DNA of 64,000 nt, from contig NC_017770.1 of NCBI RefSeq assembly GCF_000242635.2, positions 496,001 through 560,000 of the forward strand. Reading direction: 5' to 3'. The position numbers and the translations under genes were made by a program. Shown one piece after another: positions 17,750 through 27,237 of this stretch. The stretch is from Solitalea canadensis DSM 3403 (GTDB lineage: Bacteria; Bacteroidota; Bacteroidia; Sphingobacteriales; Sphingobacteriaceae). Each line of letters opens with the position of its first letter. The stretch's first letter is position 1. The notes under the pieces are model-generated. The model saw only the letters and a list, made by a program, of their open reading frames with translations, searched no databases and was not told where the DNA came from.

Positions 17750-17773
17750 AATAAATCAACAATAAAACTTAAA

Positions 17774-17806
17774 AAACCACCGGTCAAAAGCTGGTGGTTT
17801 TTAATT
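17774..17806 (+). terminator. Terminator after hpf
   Basis: AAACCACCGG (17774-17783) pairs with CTGGTGGTTT (17791-17800), with one G-T pair and a T-rich tail. Confidence 0.88.
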
Positions 17807-17951
17807 TTTTTAAATTTGATTGAATGAAAGTGGGTGAGAGGAATCAAGTAAAAGTAGTTTGCTGCATACTCTTGTAAATTGGTAGAATAAATTTTTCTTC
17901 CTGACTATCAAAGTCAAAGGAGATATTGGTAAAAAAAAGTTATAAATATTC

Positions 17952-17980
17952 TTGCTATTACGAGTAAAATACTACTTTTG
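17952..17980 (+). promoter_or_regulatory. Upstream promoter P1 of the tRNA-tuf operon
   Basis: TTG (17952-17954), an 18-base spacer and TACTTTTG (17973-17980). A small hairpin (GCCG-CTT-CGGC, 17983-17993) would sit at the very start of the transcript. Confidence 0.65.
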
Positions 17981-17996
17981 CAGCCGCTTCGGCAAT

Positions 17997-18006
17997 GTTC
18001 TTTGAA
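17997..18006 (+). promoter_or_regulatory. boxA-like element downstream of P1
   Basis: GTTCTTTGAA resembles antitermination boxA and the leader motif seen before rRNA genes in this phylum. A near copy lies at 18163. Confidence 0.4.
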
Positions 18007-18087
18007 GGTACAAAAATCAGGATTTATGATAGCGTTAGTGCTGTTTTTTAGTTCTGAACTCAAACAAAAAAATATTTTAAAATAAAT

Positions 18088-18117
18088 TTTGAGCGAGAAT
18101 AATTTTTTGTACATTTG
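18088..18117 (+). promoter_or_regulatory. Downstream promoter P2 of the tRNA-tuf operon
   Basis: TTTG (18088-18091), an 18-base spacer and TACATTTG (18110-18117), the same geometry as P1. A 7-bp hairpin (CTTAACA 18124-18130 with TGTTAAG 18139-18145) would open the transcript. Confidence 0.7.
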
Positions 18118-18162
18118 CAATCCCTTAACAAAAGCAAATGTTAAGAGATAACAAAGAAAGTA

Positions 18163-18172
18163 GTTCTTTAAA
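18163..18172 (+). promoter_or_regulatory. boxA-like element before the first tRNA
   Basis: GTTCTTTAAA, a near copy of the element at 17997, lies ten bases before tRNA-Thr. It may be an antitermination signal for the untranslated tRNA part of the operon. Confidence 0.4.
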
Positions 18173-18182
18173 ATATAAAAAC

Positions 18183-18258
<76 letters not shown>

Positions 18259-18284
18259 GAGATGGTAATTCATTACTGTCGGAT

Positions 18285-18365
18285 GGGGGGGTTCCAGAGC
18301 GGTCAAATGGGACGGACTGTAAATCCGTTACTTCGGTTTCGAAGGTTCGAATCCTTCCCCCCCCA
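18285..18365 (+). tRNA. tRNA-Tyr (GTA)
   Basis: A class II tRNA with an extended variable arm and anticodon GTA in GGACTGTAAATCC. The acceptor stem is seven consecutive G-C pairs (18285-18291 with 18358-18364). Discriminator A; the CCA is not encoded (ACAC follows). Confidence 0.95.
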
Positions 18366-18438
18366 CACTAACAATAAAGAAAAGAATGGTTGATTTTGCT
18401 TGTCAGAGTCAACCATTTAAATTCTAAAAATATTACAA

Positions 18439-18511
18439 GCGGGAGTAGCTCAGTTGGTAGAGCGACAGCCTTCCAAGCTGTAGGTCGCGGGTTCGAGCCT
18501 CGTCTCCCGCT
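18439..18511 (+). tRNA. tRNA-Gly (TCC)
   Basis: Acceptor GCGGGAG (18439-18445) with CTCCCGC (18504-18510); anticodon TCC at 18472-18474; discriminator T; CCA not encoded. The T stem contains two G-T pairs. Confidence 0.96.
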
Positions 18512-18596
18512 CTCTTGTAATCAGAAAAGTTAACAGTTAGACATTTTTCCTTAAAGAAAGATAATCCTAGCGGTTAACCTTTGATTGTTAGACGAG

Positions 18597-18671
18597 GCCT
18601 TTGTAGCTCAGGGGTAGAGTACATCCTTGGTAAGGATGAGGTCATGGGTTCAAATCCCATCAAAGGCTCCA
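18597..18671 (+). tRNA. tRNA-Thr (GGT)
   Basis: Acceptor GCCTTTG (18597-18603) with CAAAGGC (18661-18667); anticodon GGT at 18629-18631; CCA encoded at 18669-18671. It lies 55 bases before the tuf start. Confidence 0.96.
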
Positions 18672-18726
18672 AATTAGTTCTGCTAATTTTTAATCAATTA
18701 TAAAACTACATTAAGTAAAAAATAAA

Positions 18727-19914
18727 ATGGCAAAAGAAAAATTTGACCGTTCCAAGGAACACTTGAACATTGGAACAATTGGTCACGTTGACCACGGTAA
18801 AACTACCTTGACTGCCGCTATCACTAAAGTATTAGCAGATGCAGGTTTGTCAGAAGCTCGTTCATTCGATTCTATCGACTCTGCTCCTGAAGAAAAAGAG
18901 CGTGGTATTACCATTAACACTGCACACGTTGAGTACTCTACTGCTACTCGTCACTATGCACACGTTGACTGTCCAGGTCACGCTGACTATGTGAAAAACA
19001 TGGTTACTGGTGCTGCTCAGATGGACGGTGCTATCTTGGTAGTAGCTGCTACTGATGGTCCTATGCCACAAACTCGTGAGCACATCCTTCTTGCTCGTCA
19101 GGTAGGAGTTCCTAAAATTGTTGTGTTCATGAACAAAGTAGACATGGTTGACGATCCAGAATTGTTAGACCTAGTTGAAATGGAAATTCGTGAATTATTA
19201 TCATTCTATGAATTCGACGGTGATAACACTCCAATTATCCGTGGTTCTGCTCTTGGTGGTTTGAACGGCGATGCTAAATGGGTTGCTACTATCATGGAAT
19301 TAATGAATGCTGTTGATACTTTCATCCCAGTTCCACCACGTTTGAAAGATCTTCCTTTCTTGATGCCTGTTGAAGACGTATTCTCGATCACTGGTCGTGG
19401 TACAGTAGCAACTGGTCGTATCGAGCGCGGTGTGATCAACTCAGGTGACCCAGTTCAAATCATTGGTATGGGTGCAGAAGATTTGAAATCAACTGTTACT
19501 GGTGTTGAGATGTTCCGTAAAATCTTAGATTACGGTGAGGCTGGTGATAACGTAGGTTTATTGTTACGTGGTATTGAGAAAACTGATATCCGTCGTGGTA
19601 TGGTTATCGTGAAACCAGGTTCAGTAACTCCTCACGCTGACTTCAAAGCTGAGATCTATGTATTGAGCAAAGCTGAAGGTGGTCGTCACACTCCATTCTT
19701 CAACAAATACCGTCCTCAGTTCTATTTCCGTACTACTGACGTAACTGGTGAGATTTCACTTGAGCCAGGAGTAGAAATGGTAATGCCAGGTGATAACGTT
19801 ACAATCAACGTTAAATTAATCAGCGCAATCGCTATGGAAAAAGGTCTTCGTTTCGCTATCCGCGAAGGTGGTCGTACCGTAGGTGCTGGTCAGGTAACTG
19901 AAATCGTTAAATAA
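18727..19914 (+). CDS. tuf: Translation elongation factor Tu
   Basis: GTPase that delivers aminoacyl-tRNA to the ribosome. It is 395 residues, full length, with three domains. The G motifs are GHVDHGKT (about 19-26), the switch region [24 protein letters not shown] (about 81-92) and NKVD (about 136-139). The C-terminal domains include [12 protein letters not shown] and [11 protein letters not shown]. Codon choice is strongly biased (CGT, GGT, ACT), as expected of a very highly expressed gene. It is the fifth gene of the tRNA operon and is followed by a hairpin and tRNA-Trp. Confidence 0.99.
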   Translation: MAKEKFDRSKEHLNIGTIGHVDHGKTTLTAAITKVLADAGLSEARSFDSIDSAPEEKERGITINTAHVEYSTATRHYAHVDCPGHADYVKNMVTGAAQMDGAILVVAATDGPMPQTREHILLARQVGVPKIVVFMNKVDMVDDPELLDLVEMEIRELLSFYEFDGDNTPIIRGSALGGLNGDAKWVATIMELMNAVDTFIPVPPRLKDLPFLMPVEDVFSITGRGTVATGRIERGVINSGDPVQIIGMGAEDLKSTVTGVEMFRKILDYGEAGDNVGLLLRGIEKTDIRRGMVIVKPGSVTPHADFKAEIYVLSKAEGGRHTPFFNKYRPQFYFRTTDVTGEISLEPGVEMVMPGDNVTINVKLISAIAMEKGLRFAIREGGRTVGAGQVTEIVK

Positions 19915-19930
19915 TTTTAACAAAATATAA

Positions 19931-19968
19931 AACAATGGCGTTTGGTTCGCTGAATGCCATTGTTTTTT
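19931..19968 (+). terminator. Hairpin between tuf and tRNA-Trp
   Basis: AACAATGGC (19931-19939) pairs with GCCATTGTT (19956-19964) over a 16-base loop, followed by T residues. tRNA-Trp starts only a few bases on, so this may be partial termination or a processing site. Confidence 0.7.
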
Positions 19969-19972
19969 CCAC

Positions 19973-20043
19973 ACGGGTGTAGTTCAAGGGTAGAATGTCG
20001 GTCTCCAAAACCGCTGATGGGAGTTCGAATCTCTCCACCCGTG
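19973..20043 (+). tRNA. tRNA-Trp (CCA)
   Basis: Acceptor ACGGGTG (19973-19979) with CACCCGT (20036-20042); anticodon CCA at 20005-20007; discriminator G; the CCA tail is not encoded. It stands between tuf and secE, a classic bacterial position. Confidence 0.96.
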
Positions 20044-20146
20044 CAAGATGTTAGGTTAATAGTTTTTATATTGGTTTCTTGATTTTATTTAAAGGAAACC
20101 CGTAAAATACTATTAACCATTCATTGTATCTAATAACGTAGTTTTA

Positions 20147-20344
20147 ATGAGCAAGGTAGTAGAATACATCAAAGAATCTAAAAACGAGTTGTTGAATCAT
20201 GTTACATGGCCTACAGCTTCAGAATTGTTTAACAGTGCAATGGTGGTTATAGTTGCTTCAGGCATCATGGCAGGAATTGTATTTGCAATGGATGAGGTAT
20301 TTGGTCACGTATTGATCGAATCGTTTTACAATTTGTTCTCTTAA
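20147..20344 (+). CDS. secE: Preprotein translocase subunit SecE
   Basis: The small essential subunit that clamps SecY in the protein-export channel. At 65 residues it is the minimal single-span form: an amphipathic N-terminal helix (VEYIKESKNELLNHVTWPT, with the conserved WPT) and one membrane span (about 28-60). The tRNA-Trp/secE/nusG order is standard. The ATG at 20147 is the only sensible start. Confidence 0.96.
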   Translation: MSKVVEYIKESKNELLNHVTWPTASELFNSAMVVIVASGIMAGIVFAMDEVFGHVLIESFYNLFS

Positions 20345-20358
20345 TTCGGAGGTAAGGG

Positions 20359-20901
20359 ATGAGTGATCAGTTAAAATGGTATGTAGTAAGAGCCGTTAGT
20401 GGTAAGGAGAAAAAGGTTAAGCAATACATAGAGGCTGAGATCAACCGCTTAGGCTTTAACCATCTCGTTCCTCAGGTGCTTATTCCAATGGAAAAAGTAT
20501 ACCAGATGCGTAACGGTAAAAAAATTGCCAAAGAACGCAACTTTTTCCCTGGCTATGTTCTTATTGAAGCACAGCTTGATGGTGAGTTAGAACATATTAT
20601 CAAAAATATAAATAGCGTTATCGGTTTTCTTGGCGACAAGGATGGTACTGCTATTCCTCTGCGCCAGTCTGAAGTTAATCGTATCTTAGGTACTGTTGAC
20701 GAAATTTCTGCACAGGGTGAAACAACCGGAGTTCCTTATTATGTGGGTGAAAACGTTAAGGTAATGGACGGTCCTTTCAATGGCTTCACAGGAGTTATTG
20801 AAGAGGTGAATGAAGAAAAGAAAAAGCTCAAGGTTATGGTTAAAATATTTGGCCGGAGAACTCCTTTAGAGCTTAATTACATGCAAGTAGAAAAAGAATA
20901 A
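20359..20901 (+). CDS. nusG: Transcription elongation and antitermination factor NusG
   Basis: NusG rides on RNA polymerase, alters pausing and links it to Rho or the ribosome. The 180 residues hold the NGN domain (about 1-115: [15 protein letters not shown] and [14 protein letters not shown]) and the KOW domain (about 125-180: [18 protein letters not shown]). A true SD, GGAGGT at 20348-20353, lies five bases before the ATG, and the gene follows secE by 14 bases. The hairpin and promoter at 20909-20971 separate it from rplK. Confidence 0.98.
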   Translation: MSDQLKWYVVRAVSGKEKKVKQYIEAEINRLGFNHLVPQVLIPMEKVYQMRNGKKIAKERNFFPGYVLIEAQLDGELEHIIKNINSVIGFLGDKDGTAIPLRQSEVNRILGTVDEISAQGETTGVPYYVGENVKVMDGPFNGFTGVIEEVNEEKKKLKVMVKIFGRRTPLELNYMQVEKE

Positions 20902-20908
20902 CTAAATA

Positions 20909-20971
20909 TTTGATAATGTGGCGCAAAAGATTTACTTTTGCGCCTCATTAATTTTATATTAATGAGTTTTT
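20909..20971 (+). promoter_or_regulatory. Overlapping hairpins and rplK promoter
   Basis: Hairpin A pairs GGCGCAAAAG (20920-20929) with CTTTTGCGCC (20935-20944). Hairpin B pairs CTCATTAAT (20944-20952) with ATTAATGAG (20958-20966) and is followed by T5, so it is terminator-like. TTTG (20909-20912), a 20-base spacer and TACTTTTG (20933-20940) form a consensus promoter whose -7 box is the loop end and 3' arm of hairpin A. The same DNA can thus end nusG transcripts and start rplK ones. Confidence 0.75.
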
Positions 20972-21033
20972 CAATACAAATGTTACTTATTGCTTCCACA
21001 ATTGTTTAACATTTCTTAATTAACAAACGAGAC

Positions 21034-21471
21034 ATGGCAAAAGAAGTTAGTGCGCTTGTTAAATTACAAATTAAAGGTGGTGCTGCTAACCCTTCTCCTC
21101 CAGTAGGACCTGCATTAGGTGCTAAAGGTGTGAATATCATGGAGTTCTGTAAGCAGTTTAATGCTAGAACCCAAGATAAACCGGGTAAAGTACTTCCTGT
21201 TGTAATTACAGTTTACGCCGACAAGTCGTTTGATTTTATCATCAAAACACCTCCTGTAGCTATTCAGTTACTGGAAGTGACTAAACTTAAAAGCGGTTCG
21301 GCTGAGTCAAACCGTAAAAAAGTTGCTTCTGTATCTTGGGAACAAGTACGTACAATTGCAGAGGATAAAATGCCTGACTTAAACGCGTTTACTATTGAAT
21401 CAGCAATGTCAATGGTTGCTGGTACAGCACGCAGTATGGGTATCACCGTTTCTGGTGAACGTCCATTTTAA
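21034..21471 (+). CDS. rplK: 50S ribosomal protein L11
   Basis: uL11 forms the base of the L7/L12 stalk on 23S rRNA. It is 145 residues: an N-terminal domain with [19 protein letters not shown] and a C-terminal rRNA-binding domain ([19 protein letters not shown]). It is the first gene of the rplKAJL-rpoBC cluster, after a promoter at 20909-20940; the expected leader is about 85 bases. Confidence 0.98.
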   Translation: MAKEVSALVKLQIKGGAANPSPPVGPALGAKGVNIMEFCKQFNARTQDKPGKVLPVVITVYADKSFDFIIKTPPVAIQLLEVTKLKSGSAESNRKKVASVSWEQVRTIAEDKMPDLNAFTIESAMSMVAGTARSMGITVSGERPF

Positions 21472-21500
21472 TGAATTATTAAATTATTAAGGGTAAAACA

Positions 21501-22199
21501 GTGGCAAGATTAACAAAAAATCGCAAAAAAGTATTATCCCTGTTGGAGAAAGATAAAGCTTACTCTCTACAGGAAGCCTCTGCCTTAGTAAAAGAGATCA
21601 CCACTACCAAGTTCGATGCTTCGGTTGATTTAGATATTCGTTTGGGTGTTGACCCACGTAAAGCTAATCAAATGGTAAGAGGTATCGCTGTGTTACCACA
21701 CGGTACCGGTAAAACTGTTCGCGTTTTAGTACTTTGTACTCCAGACAAAGAGCAGGAAGCTAAAGAAGCCGGTGCTGATTATGTAGGCTTGGATGATTAT
21801 ATTACTAAGATTGAGCAAGGTTGGACTGATGTTGATATCATCATCACCACTCCTGCTTGTATGGCTAAAGTAGGTAAGTTAGGCCGAGTTTTGGGTCCAC
21901 GTAACTTGATGCCAAATCCTAAATCAGGAACTGTAACTAACGAGGTTGGTAAAGCAGTAACTGACGTTAAGGGTGGTAAAATTGACTTCAAAGTTGATAA
22001 AACCGGTATCATTCATACCTCAATAGGTAAAGTATCATTTGCTCCTGAGAAAATTTACGAGAATGCGTTAGAAGTAATTCAAACAATCTCTCGTTTAAAA
22101 CCTTCAGCTGCCAAAGGTACCTACTTTAAGAGTATCCATATGTCGAGTACCATGAGTTCCGGCATTCATGTTGAAACTAAATCTGTAGCGGGAATCTAA
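21501..22199 (+). CDS. rplA: 50S ribosomal protein L1
   Basis: uL1 forms the mobile L1 stalk that guides deacylated tRNA out of the E site, and in many bacteria it represses its own operon. It is 232 residues with [17 protein letters not shown], the family signature. Translation starts at a GTG (21501), since no in-frame ATG gives a normal N-terminus ([20 protein letters not shown]). It is 29 bases after rplK. Confidence 0.97.
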   Translation: MARLTKNRKKVLSLLEKDKAYSLQEASALVKEITTTKFDASVDLDIRLGVDPRKANQMVRGIAVLPHGTGKTVRVLVLCTPDKEQEAKEAGADYVGLDDYITKIEQGWTDVDIIITTPACMAKVGKLGRVLGPRNLMPNPKSGTVTNEVGKAVTDVKGGKIDFKVDKTGIIHTSIGKVSFAPEKIYENALEVIQTISRLKPSAAKGTYFKSIHMSSTMSSGIHVETKSVAGI

Positions 22200-22202
22200 G
22201 AC

Positions 22203-22730
22203 ATGAACAGAGAAGAAAAAAATGTAATCGTTCTCGATCTTAAAGAGAAGATGGAGACGTACGGTACTTTTTATATTACCGATACTTCAAATCTAACTGT
22301 TGCTAAGATTAACGCGATCAGAAGAAAATGTTTTGAAAGAGACATTAAATTCCAGGTAGCTAAAAATTCTCTTATTCGTAAGGCAATGGAAGCTACAGGT
22401 GTTGATTACAGCCCGTTATTCGCTGCTTTGAAAGGTACTTCAGGTGTAATGTTTTCTAATACAGGAAATGTACCTGCTAAACTAATCAAAGAATTACGTA
22501 GCGAAAAAGGTGCTGAAAAGCCTATCTTAAAAGGTGCTTCAATTGAGCAAGCATTCTTTGTTGGCGACAATCAGTTAGATACGCTTACGGCGATTAAATC
22601 TCGTCAAGAGCTTATCGGTGATATCGTTGGCTTGTTACAATCTCCTGCTAAAAACGTTATTTCTGCGTTGAAATCAGAAGGTGGAAAACTTGCAGGTATC
22701 ATCAAAACATTATCAGAAAAAGGTGCGTAA
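22203..22730 (+). CDS. rplJ: 50S ribosomal protein L10
   Basis: uL10 anchors L7/L12 dimers at the stalk. It is 175 residues: an N-terminal rRNA-binding domain (AKNSLIRKAMEATG) and a C-terminal helix for L7/L12. Only three bases separate it from rplA, so the long L10 leader that mediates autoregulation in other bacteria has no room here; control must act elsewhere. Confidence 0.97.
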   Translation: MNREEKNVIVLDLKEKMETYGTFYITDTSNLTVAKINAIRRKCFERDIKFQVAKNSLIRKAMEATGVDYSPLFAALKGTSGVMFSNTGNVPAKLIKELRSEKGAEKPILKGASIEQAFFVGDNQLDTLTAIKSRQELIGDIVGLLQSPAKNVISALKSEGGKLAGIIKTLSEKGA

Positions 22731-22792
22731 GCTACCATAAGAATGCTTACATTTAATTAATTTAGTATTTAAACTATCAAATTTTTATAAAA

Positions 22793-23173
22793 ATGGCAGA
22801 TTTGAAAGCGTTTGCTGAACAATTGGTAAACTTAACAGTTAAAGAAGTTAACGAGCTTGCTCAGATTTTAAAAGACGAGTACGGTATTGAGCCTGCTGCT
22901 GCAGCACCTGTAATGGTTGCTGGTGGTGCTGCTGGTGCTGGTGCTGCTGTTGAAGAAGAAAAAACTTCTTTTGATGTAATTCTTGCTGACGCAGGTGGTC
23001 AAAAATTAGCAGTTGTTAAATTAGTTAAAGACTTAACTGGTTTAGGCTTGAAAGAAGCTAAAGACTTAGTAGACGGCGCTCCAAAACCTTTAAAAGAAGG
23101 TGTTGCTAAAGACGAAGCAGAAGCTTTGAAAAAGCAATTAGAAGAAGCTGGTGCTAAAGTTGAAATTAAGTAA
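22793..23173 (+). CDS. rplL: 50S ribosomal protein L7/L12
   Basis: bL12, the multicopy stalk protein that recruits translational GTPases. It is 126 residues: an N-terminal dimerisation helix (about 1-32), an Ala/Gly-rich hinge (about 34-52) and a C-terminal factor-binding domain ([20 protein letters not shown]). It is followed by a strong hairpin that separates it from rpoB. Confidence 0.98.
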   Translation: MADLKAFAEQLVNLTVKEVNELAQILKDEYGIEPAAAAPVMVAGGAAGAGAAVEEEKTSFDVILADAGGQKLAVVKLVKDLTGLGLKEAKDLVDGAPKPLKEGVAKDEAEALKKQLEEAGAKVEIK

Positions 23174-23190
23174 TTACTTATTTCACATAT

Positions 23191-23236
23191 AACAGGAGGA
23201 GACTCTTCCCAAAAGGGAGAGTCTATTCCTGTTTTT
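23191..23236 (+). terminator. rplL-rpoB attenuator or terminator hairpin
   Basis: A two-part stem: AACAGGA (23191-23197) with TCCTGTT (23227-23233), and GACTCTTCCC (23201-23210) with GGGAGAGTC (23215-23223, one bulged T), with an AAAA loop and a T run. It probably reduces read-through into rpoB. Confidence 0.8.
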
Positions 23237-23341
23237 ATCTGTTTATCTTAATTTATGCGAATCTGCTGATAATGAGTTAGTTATCGGCAATTTACAGATG
23301 TTTGAAACCTTTAATAGTTTTCACTCTCAAACTTTATTCCC

Positions 23342-26300
23342 TTGGCAAACAACACTAATAATTCGCAAAGAGTAAGTTTCGCTACAAGTAAACATGTATT
23401 AGATTATCCGGATTTTCTGGATGTTCAGTTGGAATCATTCCAGCAGTTCTTTCAGTTAGATACTACCGCTGATGATCGTCATACTGAAGGCTTGTTTAAA
23501 GTATTTAGCGAGAACTTCCCAATTTCCGATTCTCGAGGCATCTTCGTACTTGAGTTTTTGGATTATTTCATTGATCCGCCTCGTTATGATATCCAAGAGT
23601 GTATTGAACGCGGTTTGACTTACAGCGTGCCATTAAAAGCTAAGCTTAGGTTGTATTGTACCGATCCGGAACACGAAGATTTCGAAACAATTGTACAGGA
23701 TGTGTACTTAGGTACAATTCCTTACATGACACCTAAAGGTACTTTTGTGATCAATGGGGCTGAGCGTGTTATTGTGTCTCAGCTACACCGTTCACCGGGC
23801 GTATTCTTCGGTCAAAGCCGTCACACTAATGGTACTAAGCTTTACTCGGCTCGTGTAATTCCTTTTAAAGGTTCATGGATTGAGTTTGCTACTGACGTTA
23901 ACAACGTGATGTATGCTTACATTGATCGTAAGAAAAAGTTCCCTGTAACTACGTTGCTGCGTGCCATCGGGTATGATTCTGATAAAGATATCCTTGAGTT
24001 GTTCGACCTAGCTGATGAGGTTAAGGTTAGCAAATCTGGATTGAAAAAATATGTTGGCCGTCGTTTGGCTGCCAGAGTTTTACGCAAATGGGTTGAAGAT
24101 TTCGTTGATGAGGATACCGGTGAAGTGGTATCTATTGATCGTAACGAAGTGATCATGGAGCGTGAAACCATTCTTGAAGAAGATCATATCGATTTGATCA
24201 TCGACGCTGGCGTTAAGTCAATTATTTTGACTAAAGATGACGTTACTACTGCTGATCATGCCATTATATATAACACGCTTCAAAAAGATACTTCAAACTC
24301 TGAAAAAGAAGCTGTTGAGCACATTTACCGTGCTTTACGTAATGCAGAACCACCTGATGAGGAAACAGCTCGCGGTATTATTGAGCGTCTGTTCTTCTCG
24401 GATAAACGTTACGATTTAGGTGATGTAGGTCGTTACCGTATTAACCGTAAACTAGGTTTAGATACCGATGAGGATACTAAAGTATTAACTAAGGTAGATA
24501 TCATTGAGATTGTTAAGTATTTAATTCGTTTGATTAACGCGAAAGCGGATGTTGATGATATTGACCACTTGTCAAATCGTCGTGTTCGTACTGTAGGTGA
24601 ACAATTATATGCTCAATTCGGTGTAGGTTTAGCTCGTATGGCTCGTACCATTCGTGAGCGTATGAACATTCGTGATAACGAGGTGTTCACACCAACCGAT
24701 TTGATCAATGCACGTACATTATCTTCTGTGATTAACTCGTTCTTTGGAACTAACCAGTTATCACAGTTCATGGATCAAACCAACCCATTGGCGGAGATCA
24801 CGCACAAACGTCGTCTTTCAGCTTTAGGTCCTGGTGGTCTTTCTCGTGAGCGTGCAGGTTTCGAGGTTCGTGACGTTCACTATACGCACTATGGCCGTTT
24901 GTGTACAATTGAAACGCCAGAGGGTCCGAACATCGGTCTTATTTCTTCTCTTTGTGTTCATGCTAAGATTAACAATTTAGGTTTCATTGAAACTCCTTAT
25001 CGTAAAGTAATTGATGGTAAAGTTTCAGTGGATGAACCTGTAATCTACATGAGTGCTGAGGATGAAGATGGAAAAACAATTGCACAGGCAAATGCACAAT
25101 ACGATGATAAAGGTAACTTCTTAACGCCTAAAGTTAAATCACGTTACGAAGGTGACTTCCCGGTAATTGAACCCGAGAAAATCGACCTTATCGATATTGC
25201 ACCAAACCAAATTACATCAATCGCTGCTTCATTGATTCCTTTCCTTGAACACGATGACGCCAACCGTGCGTTGATGGGTTCGAACATGCAGCGTCAGGCA
25301 GTACCATTGTTACGTCCTGAATCTCCAATTGTTGGTACCGGTTTGGAAGGTCGTGTTGCATCTGACTCACGTACATTAATGAATGCTGAAGGTGATGGTG
25401 AAGTTGTGTATGTTGATGCTAACAAAATCACTATCCGTTACGAGCGTACAGAAGATGACCGCTTAGTATCATTCGATGGTGATGAAAAATCATATTCATT
25501 AATCAAGTTCAAGAAAACCAACCAAAGTACTTGTATCAACTTGAAGCCCATCGTTAAGAAAGGTCAAAAAGTTAAAAAAGGACAAGTGCTTACCGAAGGT
25601 TATGCTACTCAAAATGGAGAATTAGCATTAGGACGTAACTTAAAAGTAGCGTTCATGCCTTGGCAAGGTTTCAACTTTGAGGATGCGATTGTAATCTCTG
25701 AGCGTATCGCACGTGAAGATATCTTTACCTCATTGCATATCGAAGAGTTCGAACTTGAAGTTCGTGATACAAAACGTGGTGAAGAGGAATTAACTCCGGA
25801 TATTCCTAATGTATCGGAAGAAGCTACTAAAGACCTTGACGAAAACGGTATTATCCGTGTAGGTGCTGAGGTGAAAGAAGGCGATATCCTGATCGGTAAG
25901 ATTACTCCAAAAGGTGAGTCAGATCCTTCACCAGAAGAAAAATTATTACGCGCAATCTTTGGTGATAAAGCCGGTGATGTAAAAGATGCTTCATTGAAAG
26001 CTTCTCCATCAATTAACGGTGTGGTTATCGATACCAAATTGTTCTCTCGTGCTAAGAAAACTTCTAAAAACGATGAGAAAGCGCAATTGGAAAAATTAGA
26101 TGCTCGTCATAATAATAACAATAACAAGCTAAAAGATACTTTAGTAGAGAAGTTGTTTGAGCTAGTTAATGGTAAAACATCTCAAGGCGTTTATGATAAC
26201 TATAAAGAGTTATTAATCGCTAAAGGAGTGAAGTTCACTCAGAAGATGTTAGCTGAATTAAACTACGAGAACATCAATCCTAATAAGTGGACAACTGATA

Positions 26301-27148
26301 AAGATAAAAATGATCAAATCAAGTTGTTACTTCATAACTATGGCATCAAAGTAAACGAAGAACTTGGAGATTACCGTCGTCAGAAATTCGCTATCAGCGT
26401 AGGTGACGAGCTTCCTTCAGGTATCGTTCAGATGGCTAAAGTATATGTTGCTAAAAAACGTAAGCTTAAAGTAGGGGATAAGATGGCAGGTCGTCACGGT
26501 AACAAAGGTATTGTTGCCCGTATTGTACGCGACGAAGATATGCCATTCTTAGAGGATGGAACTCCGGTTGATATCGTGTTGAACCCACTTGGTGTACCTT
26601 CACGTATGAACTTGGGTCAGATCTACGAAACTATCTTAGGTTGGGCAGGTAAAGAGCTTGGTATCAAGTTCGCTACTCCGATCTTCGATGGTGCGACCCA
26701 TGCTGAAGTGGAAGATTGGATCAAGAAAGCTGGTGTTCCAGAGTCGGGTAGAACTTACCTGCACGATGGGTTAACCGGTGATCGTTTCCACCAGCCAACT
26801 ACAGTAGGTATTATTTACATGCTGAAACTTGGTCACATGGTTGACGATAAGATGCACGCACGTTCTATCGGTCCATACTCACTTATTACTCAACAACCAT
26901 TGGGTGGTAAGGCACAGTTTGGTGGTCAGCGTTTCGGTGAGATGGAGGTTTGGGCATTGGAAGCTTTCGGTGCTGCAAATATTCTTCAAGAGATCCTTAC
27001 TGTTAAGTCTGATGATGTTATCGGTCGTGCTAAAACTTACGAAGCCATTGTTAAAGGTGAAAACCTTCCAACTCCGGGCGTGCCAGAATCGTTCAACGTA
27101 TTGGTACATGAGTTACGCGGCTTAGGCTTAGACGTTACATTAGAATAA
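23342..27148 (+). CDS. rpoB: RNA polymerase beta subunit
   Basis: Catalytic beta subunit, 1268 residues. It starts at a TTG (23342): the next residues [17 protein letters not shown] are the usual N-terminus and no ATG precedes them. The rifampicin-pocket region is about 465-500 ([30 protein letters not shown]); active-site contacts include [12 protein letters not shown] (about 1050) and [14 protein letters not shown] lineage-type insertion with an asparagine run (RHNNNNNK) lies near residue 920. It is followed by rpoC after 89 bases. Confidence 0.99.
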   Translation: MANNTNNSQRVSFATSKHVLDYPDFLDVQLESFQQFFQLDTTADDRHTEGLFKVFSENFPISDSRGIFVLEFLDYFIDPPRYDIQECIERGLTYSVPLKAKLRLYCTDPEHEDFETIVQDVYLGTIPYMTPKGTFVINGAERVIVSQLHRSPGVFFGQSRHTNGTKLYSARVIPFKGSWIEFATDVNNVMYAYIDRKKKFPVTTLLRAIGYDSDKDILELFDLADEVKVSKSGLKKYVGRRLAARVLRKWVEDFVDEDTGEVVSIDRNEVIMERETILEEDHIDLIIDAGVKSIILTKDDVTTADHAIIYNTLQKDTSNSEKEAVEHIYRALRNAEPPDEETARGIIERLFFSDKRYDLGDVGRYRINRKLGLDTDEDTKVLTKVDIIEIVKYLIRLINAKADVDDIDHLSNRRVRTVGEQLYAQFGVGLARMARTIRERMNIRDNEVFTPTDLINARTLSSVINSFFGTNQLSQFMDQTNPLAEITHKRRLSALGPGGLSRERAGFEVRDVHYTHYGRLCTIETPEGPNIGLISSLCVHAKINNLGFIETPYRKVIDGKVSVDEPVIYMSAEDEDGKTIAQANAQYDDKGNFLTPKVKSRYEGDFPVIEPEKIDLIDIAPNQITSIAASLIPFLEHDDANRALMGSNMQRQAVPLLRPESPIVGTGLEGRVASDSRTLMNAEGDGEVVYVDANKITIRYERTEDDRLVSFDGDEKSYSLIKFKKTNQSTCINLKPIVKKGQKVKKGQVLTEGYATQNGELALGRNLKVAFMPWQGFNFEDAIVISERIAREDIFTSLHIEEFELEVRDTKRGEEELTPDIPNVSEEATKDLDENGIIRVGAEVKEGDILIGKITPKGESDPSPEEKLLRAIFGDKAGDVKDASLKASPSINGVVIDTKLFSRAKKTSKNDEKAQLEKLDARHNNNNNKLKDTLVEKLFELVNGKTSQGVYDNYKELLIAKGVKFTQKMLAELNYENINPNKWTTDKDKNDQIKLLLHNYGIKVNEELGDYRRQKFAISVGDELPSGIVQMAKVYVAKKRKLKVGDKMAGRHGNKGIVARIVRDEDMPFLEDGTPVDIVLNPLGVPSRMNLGQIYETILGWAGKELGIKFATPIFDGATHAEVEDWIKKAGVPESGRTYLHDGLTGDRFHQPTTVGIIYMLKLGHMVDDKMHARSIGPYSLITQQPLGGKAQFGGQRFGEMEVWALEAFGAANILQEILTVKSDDVIGRAKTYEAIVKGENLPTPGVPESFNVLVHELRGLGLDVTLE

Positions 27149-27154
27149 TGATTG

Positions 27155-27214
27155 AAAGAATGAATGAGTGGATGGAAGAGCAATCTTTAACGTTCACTCA
27201 TTCTGACATTCTTT
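27155..27214. repeat. Inverted repeat between rpoB and rpoC
   Basis: AAAGAAT (27155-27161) and GAATGAGTG (27162-27170) pair with ATTCTTT (27208-27214) and CACTCATTC (27195-27203); a 4-base bulge interrupts the second arm and the loop is 24 bases. There is no strong T tract, so mRNA processing or stability seems likelier than termination. Confidence 0.7.
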
Positions 27215-27237
27215 AATTCTCTCATTTAAAATTGAAT

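Noticed and set aside
17914-18120. Possible minus-strand small gene in the tRNA leader
   Set aside because: It covers both promoters and boxA-like elements of the tRNA operon and is low complexity.
22200-22202. L10 leader regulatory RNA before rplJ
   Set aside because: Only three bases separate rplA and rplJ, so there is no room for the usual leader.
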